Shown here piece after piece: positions 62,215-64,000 of a stretch of DNA of 64,000 nt. The position numbers and the translations under genes were made by a program. The notes beneath the pieces were generated by a model. The model saw only the letters and a list, made by a program, of their open reading frames with translations, made no database searches and had not been told where the DNA came from. Location: NCBI GenBank assembly GCA_965660815.1, contig CBFIBG010000028.1, forward strand, positions 23,226 through 87,225, in the 5' to 3' direction. Within the stretch, counting starts at the first letter, position 1. The number at the start of each line of letters is the position of its first letter. The DNA comes from Glaciecola sp965660815 (GTDB lineage: Bacteria; Pseudomonadota; Gammaproteobacteria; Enterobacterales; Alteromonadaceae).

Positions 62215-62667
62215 TTAAAACCATCGTGAAACCCGCGTACAATAAACTGAAAATTCAACCGAATATCGTTGTGACAATTCGTGTTCTTCTGGAACGACAT
62301 AAAACCGTTGAATAAGATAAACCGATATAAAAACATAAACAATAAACCAAGAATGTTGCCAATATAAGCCAAATGCGCCTACCAACAAGACTAACCCCAA
62401 GTATAATGGATTTCTGGTTACCGAATATACCCCATCGATAATTAATACTGGCCGTTTTGTTGCCCACAATATATTTTGCCAACTTCTCATTCTTAATTGT
62501 TTGGTAAAGCCAAGCGCAATAAATATTGAGGCGCTTAAAAACACAAAACCACTTGCTACATTTATTAAGCTTTGTGAAAAATTAAATGTTGAAATAAAAG
62601 GCAGAGTTAACTTCATTATTGTGATGAGCGTTAAAATTACGATGAATGGCGGAATTTTTTTAAACAT
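62215..62667 (-). CDS. ICMT/phospholipid methyltransferase-like membrane protein
   Basis: A 150-residue integral membrane protein with about four helices. The motif VYSVTRNPLYLGLVLLVGA (about 80-98) and VVPEEHELSQRYSVEF (about 123-138), which close with YCTRVSRWF, match the isoprenylcysteine carboxyl methyltransferase/PEMT-like family of SAM-dependent methyltransferases. Substrate unknown. ATG 62667 is the natural start. It is 26 bp downstream of the acyltransferase gene on the same strand, so they are likely co-transcribed. Confidence 0.9.
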   Translation of the reverse strand: MFKKIPPFIVILTLITIMKLTLPFISTFNFSQSLINVASGFVFLSASIFIALGFTKQLRMRSWQNILWATKRPVLIIDGVYSVTRNPLYLGLVLLVGAFGLYWQHSWFIVYVFISVYLIQRFYVVPEEHELSQRYSVEFSVYCTRVSRWF

Positions 62668-62693
62668 AAAGCGTTAACCTTCCATGATAAATT

Positions 62694-63818
62694 TCATGAG
62701 CGAGATTTCCCTACTATTACATATCGTAACGGTGTGTTAAGTACTAGCACGAAATAAGTGATTGCGATGATGGGGATCGAGCATGAAATCGTAAGACCAT
62801 ATTTAAAGGCAGCATGAATTTCTAAGGTGGACACTATGCCCCCAACTGCAACGACAATAGGAAAATGCACTAGGTAGACCCAATAAGAAGCTTTTCCAAA
62901 CTCTTGCGCTAGTCGAGACGTCTTATCAAACCGAATATAAAACCATCCTATTAAAGTAATGGTCATGCAAGCGCCTAGAATACCATTAGAGATGCCAGCT
63001 ACTAAACCCGTTACTAGGTCCACATTATGCTCATTAAAAAGACGTTCTCTTGTTGCCCAAATACAAATTGGCACGATAATGACTGCTCCAAGTAGCGCTT
63101 TTTGTCGCACTTTCACAAACAGGGTAATAACCTGCTTATTATGATAAATGAACCAACCTAGAACAAAATACATCCAAAGCGTAATTTGCATAGACCAGTG
63201 CGTTCCTCGACCAGTGTCTAAGACGTAAGACGGCACAGTCGAGATAGAAATAAACATAATTAACCCAAGTAAACCATACTTCGCCCTCAACCACCTTGCT
63301 AATGTGCTACTTATTTTGTTATCTAGGTTAGTGGCGCTTAGACACCACAAACCAATGCATGACAAAGCGGTAAATATCAGTAAGGACAACAAAAACCATA
63401 AATGGTAAACCTTACCCCACCTAAGCCATTCAGCTTCGAGGAAAATAGACCAACCTGAGCGTATTGAGTTGTATTCAACGACGCCTGCAGCAAACTGATA
63501 TGCCCCCCTCATTAATGGAGAAATGCATATGTAGGCAACCAATAAAGGAAGAAAAATTCGGATAAATCGATTTTTCCAAAGCTCGATAGCTCCTTTACGT
63601 TGTAACACCAAAGCGGCCGAAAACCCAGCGGTAACAAAAAAAGTTTGCATAGCAAATGCATATAAAAAAACAGCAAAGTAATCAAAACCAATATGATTAT
63701 ATGGATCGTTAAAAACGCGAGGTACGGTAACGTAAGGTAGTAGAGGATGACCTAACATGACAACAAACATCATACACGTGCGAAGATGATCTATCGCGTA
63801 ATGGCGATGACTACTCAT
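62694..63818 (-). CDS. Acyltransferase-3 family membrane protein (MdoC/OafA-like)
   Basis: Integral membrane O-acyltransferase of 374 residues with about ten helices. The family R-X10-H motif is present (Arg13 and His24, RTCMMFVVMLGH), and FAMQTFFVTAGFSAALVL (about 55-72) follows it. Members add acetyl, succinyl or other acyl groups to glucans, O-antigen or small molecules; MdoC-like succinyl transfer would fit the length. AAGG lies six bases before ATG 63818. The gene that would receive or supply its target is not seen; the downstream methyltransferase may be its partner. The 182 bases between here and the window end hold no gene that I can see. Confidence 0.9.
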   Translation of the reverse strand: MSSHRHYAIDHLRTCMMFVVMLGHPLLPYVTVPRVFNDPYNHIGFDYFAVFLYAFAMQTFFVTAGFSAALVLQRKGAIELWKNRFIRIFLPLLVAYICISPLMRGAYQFAAGVVEYNSIRSGWSIFLEAEWLRWGKVYHLWFLLSLLIFTALSCIGLWCLSATNLDNKISSTLARWLRAKYGLLGLIMFISISTVPSYVLDTGRGTHWSMQITLWMYFVLGWFIYHNKQVITLFVKVRQKALLGAVIIVPICIWATRERLFNEHNVDLVTGLVAGISNGILGACMTITLIGWFYIRFDKTSRLAQEFGKASYWVYLVHFPIVVAVGGIVSTLEIHAAFKYGLTISCSIPIIAITYFVLVLNTPLRYVIVGKSRS

Positions 63819-64000
63819 TTGTAACCTTGAGCATATTGGTGATTAATATGCATTGATACCCTTAATCTTTGTATTTTGGGTCAAATGACAACAAAAGTTT
63901 CTTACTTAAAGGTATTATTTTATCTCCAATCGATGTTTAAGAAGATTAGAGTATTCAGTGACAACTGGCATACTAAATGATTTGTTCAGGGTATCGATTA

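Noticed and set aside
1..64000. Prophage, insertion sequence, integron or genomic island signature
   Set aside because: No integrase, transposase, terminal inverted repeat, attachment site or tRNA gene was recognised; the gaps contain only hairpins, operators and short frames.

Overview
The window is ordinary chromosomal DNA of a low-GC marine gammaproteobacterium. FldA, EtfA/EtfB/ETF-QO, MazG, RluF, YbfF and CysK all read as gammaproteobacterial. The mix of a rhombosortase, VSxP-type PEP-CTERM proteins, a GPH sugar symporter next to a GH13 glucosidase and a TonB-dependent receptor points to Alteromonadales of the Glaciecola/Paraglaciecola/Alteromonas type; this placement is inference. I saw no rRNA, tRNA, CRISPR array, integrase, transposase or prophage module.

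Layout, left to right. 1-4.3 kb: the 3' part of a chemoreceptor gene, a membrane-anchored helical-repeat protein, then fldA, a DUF2788 protein and ybfF. 4.6-8.3 kb: ETF-quinone oxidoreductase divergent from etfB-etfA, with a 12-bp palindrome inside a probable promoter between them. 8.5-13.5 kb: a 1432-residue STAND-type ATPase ending in eleven 46-residue TPR-like repeats, followed by an unrecognised 179-residue protein; this is the least described unit here. 13.5-20.1 kb: mazG, an SDR, an MFS exporter without a usual start codon, an ECF sigma factor with a membrane partner, and a tryptophan dioxygenase/kynureninase pair. 20.2-23.7 kb: three surface-sorted proteins with VSxP-type C-terminal signals. 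24.1-28.5 kb: an RND adaptor and pump. 28.6-36.7 kb: a TonB-dependent receptor and GlxA-type AraC regulator, divergent from an acyl-CoA dehydrogenase/reductase/SDR/SDR operon, probably one catabolic locus. 36.8-43.1 kb: a YceB-like lipoprotein, small proteins, an aromatic/aspartate aminotransferase, an NRDE protein, a Cys/Met-metabolism PLP enzyme and azoR. 43.3-46.6 kb: GPH symporter plus GH13 glucosidase. 46.6-57 kb: a periplasmic glutathione peroxidase, an S9 peptidase lipoprotein, a rhombosortase, an enoyl-CoA hydratase, gamma-glutamyltransferase, a small lipoprotein and a PAS-GGDEF-EAL protein. 57.6-63.8 kb: cysK broken by one nonsense codon, a MoxR/VWA pair, rluF, an ICMT-like methyltransferase and an acyltransferase-3 protein.

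Most units are short operons separated by recognisable hairpin terminators. Electron-transferring flavoprotein and ETF-QO would accept electrons from acyl-CoA dehydrogenases such as the one at 32.3 kb, so the two catabolic regions are biochemically linked even though they lie far apart. The items most worth checking are the STAND/TPR locus, the cysK nonsense mutation, the MFS gene without a start codon, the PEP-CTERM cluster with its duplicated FNPQPEPPA motif, and several short ORFs in intergenic gaps.
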